The notes under the pieces were generated by a model. The model saw nothing but the letters and a program-made list of their open reading frames with translations. It was not told where the DNA came from and searched no databases. The position numbers were made by a program, and so were the translations under genes. Source: Megalopta genalis (taxonomy: Eukaryota; Arthropoda; Insecta; Hymenoptera; Halictidae). Taken from it: 64,000 nucleotides of DNA. The stretch's first letter is position 1; each line of letters begins with the position of its first letter. Of the stretch, positions 63,247 through 64,000 are shown one piece after another. The stretch spans positions 1 through 64,000 of the forward strand of contig NW_027476348.1 of assembly GCF_051020955.1 (NCBI RefSeq), written 5' to 3'.

Positions 63247-64000
63247 CAAAAAAACGAGTTAGCATCAAATCCATGCGAAACATATGATTTATAACCTAAT
63301 CAATGCGAAGTAGAATGCTGATCTTCGAATCCATGCGAAGCAAATGGTTTGGCTTCAAATACTTGTGATACACTTGATTTATCTTCAACAGCATGCGAAA
63401 CAAACGAGTTAGAAGCAAATCCATGCGAAACACATGATTTAGCTTCAAATCAATGCAAAGTAGAAGGGTTAACTTCGAATCCATGCGAAACAAATGGTTT
63501 AGCTTCAAATACTTGTGATATGCATGATTTAGCTTCAACAGAATACGAAACAAACGAGCTAGCTTCAAATCCATGCGAAACACATGATTTAGCCTCAAAT
63601 CAATGCGAATTAGAAGGGTTACCTTCGAATCCATGCGAAACAAATGATATAGATTCAAATACTTGTGATATACATGATTTAGCTTCAACAGCATCCGAAA
63701 CAAACGAGTTAGATTCAAATCCATGCGAAACACATGATTTAGCTTCAAATCAATGCGAAGTAGAAGGCTTACCTTCGAATCTATGCGAAACAAATGGATT
63801 AGCTTCTTATACTTGTGATATACATGATTTAGCTTCAACAGCATGCGAAATAAACGAGTTAGATTCAAATCCATGCGAAACACATGATTTAGCTTCAAAT
63901 CAATGCGAAGTAGAAGGATTATCTTCGTATCCATGCGAAACAAATGATTTAGCTGCAAATACTTGTGATATACGTGATTTAGCTTCAACTGCATGCGAAA
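63247..64000. repeat. Continuation matching 41934-42687; array runs off the window
   Basis: After the third 3,303-bp copy the sequence follows the 41.9-42.7 kb segment at a 21,313-bp offset. It includes the private CATGCCAAAAAAACGAG, TTATAACCTAATC, GTAGAATGCTG and ACAGAATACGAAAC variants. One difference noticed is GGTTACCTTCG at 63618 against GGTTATCTTCG at 42305. The window ends mid-monomer in class A, so the array continues. Confidence 0.85.

Larger units (their letters stand above)
1..64000. repeat. Megasatellite-like array: 30-bp monomers in a five-class, 150-bp higher-order unit
   Basis: Every part of the window I read is a variant of one 30-bp monomer with the core TTAGCTTCAAATCCATGCGA. 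Five classes recur in fixed order. A has CAACAGCATGCGAAACAAA. B starts CGAGTTAGC and ends GAAACACA. C has AAATCAATGCGAAGTAGA. D has TCTTCGAATCCATGCGAAAC. E has AAATACTTGTGATATACA. Together they make 150 bp, so the register is easy to follow and shifts only at a few dozen short indels. Class order is almost never broken; exceptions are recombinant monomers where 30 or 60 bp were lost. No unique spacer, transposon end, tRNA, rRNA or ordinary gene interrupts the array. Both window edges lie inside it, so its full length is unknown. This is seen directly. The reading as a eukaryotic satellite or a giant coding repeat is inference. Confidence 0.97.

Noticed and set aside
1..64000. CRISPR array, because of a short, regularly spaced direct repeat
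   Set aside because: There are no unique spacers. All 30-bp units are variants of each other and adjoin directly, and no cas genes are present.
1..64000. Pentapeptide-repeat or leucine-rich-repeat protein in the + frame
   Set aside because: HDLAS resembles a pentapeptide motif, but only in alternate pentads; the other pentad (NPCET, NQCEV) does not fit. The period of 10 and the Cys position match neither family.
1..64000. Alternative genetic code that would read through the + strand stops
   Set aside because: TGA (GGCTGA), TAA (GATTAA, GCTTAA) and TAG (CCATAG) all occur in the + frame, and 1-bp indels also break it. Reassigning one or two codons would not restore a continuous frame.
1..64000. 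CENP-B box in class D (TTCG followed by ATGCG)
   Set aside because: The spacing from TTCG to the second CG is one base longer than in the known box, and the required GG after CG is AA here.
1..64000. Transposon or retroelement insertions breaking the array
   Set aside because: I found no stretch that fails to align to the monomer, no target-site duplications and no terminal repeats. Register shifts are only 1-3 bp.

Overview
The whole 64-kb window is one uninterrupted tandem-repeat (satellite-like) array. I see no unique sequence, no ordinary gene, no RNA gene and no flank at either end. The basic unit is a 30-bp monomer, and 64 kb holds about 2,130 of them. Five diverged monomer classes (here A to E) follow each other in fixed order and give a 150-bp higher-order unit (about 427 copies, about 37% G+C from the class consensus). 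Class landmarks are: A with GCATGC, B starting CGAGTTAGC, C ending GCGAAGTAGA, D with TTCGAATCC, and E with ACTTGTGATATACA. The array enters at base 1 on a class A boundary and runs out at base 64000 inside another A monomer, so it extends beyond both ends.

Above the 150-bp level the array is built from nested and overlapping segmental duplications, so different zones have different long periods. Zone 1 (1 to about 18 kb) has a 450-bp unit (three 150-bp units) inside a larger period of about 1,949 bp. Zone 2 (about 18-27 kb) has a 900-bp tandem pair and a 3,388-bp duplication. Zone 3 (about 27-41 kb) has a 690-bp triplet that occurs twice, a 1,803-bp tandem repeat and copies 5,975 bp apart. 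Zone 4 (about 41-53 kb) has a 1,948-bp tandem pair, a 1,051-bp pair and blocks about 4,955 bp apart. Zone 5 (53.3-63.2 kb) is three near-identical copies of a 3,303-bp unit. The final 750 bp returns to sequence like 41.9-42.7 kb. Rare 29-, 31- and 33-bp monomers act as lineage markers, and they account for these long periods not being exact multiples of 30.

Long open frames exist on both strands, but they follow from the repeat length being a multiple of three. The plus frame reads as a decapeptide such as LASNPCETNG (acidic, one Cys per ten residues). The minus frame reads as a decapeptide such as VFRMDLKLNH (basic, alternating hydrophobic residues). Neither shows a unique N-terminus, signal peptide, domain or unique C-terminus. 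The plus frame is repeatedly broken by homogenised stops and 1-bp indels. It also shows many silent third-base variants, so it may descend from a repeat-coding exon. I treat all open frames as unproven.

The organism cannot be named from this sequence. Tens of kilobases of multi-level higher-order satellite suggest a eukaryotic heterochromatic, centromeric or subtelomeric array, or a giant repetitive exon and its decayed expansion. CpG is kept in four of the five monomer classes, which argues against a heavily CpG-methylated, CpG-depleted genome.
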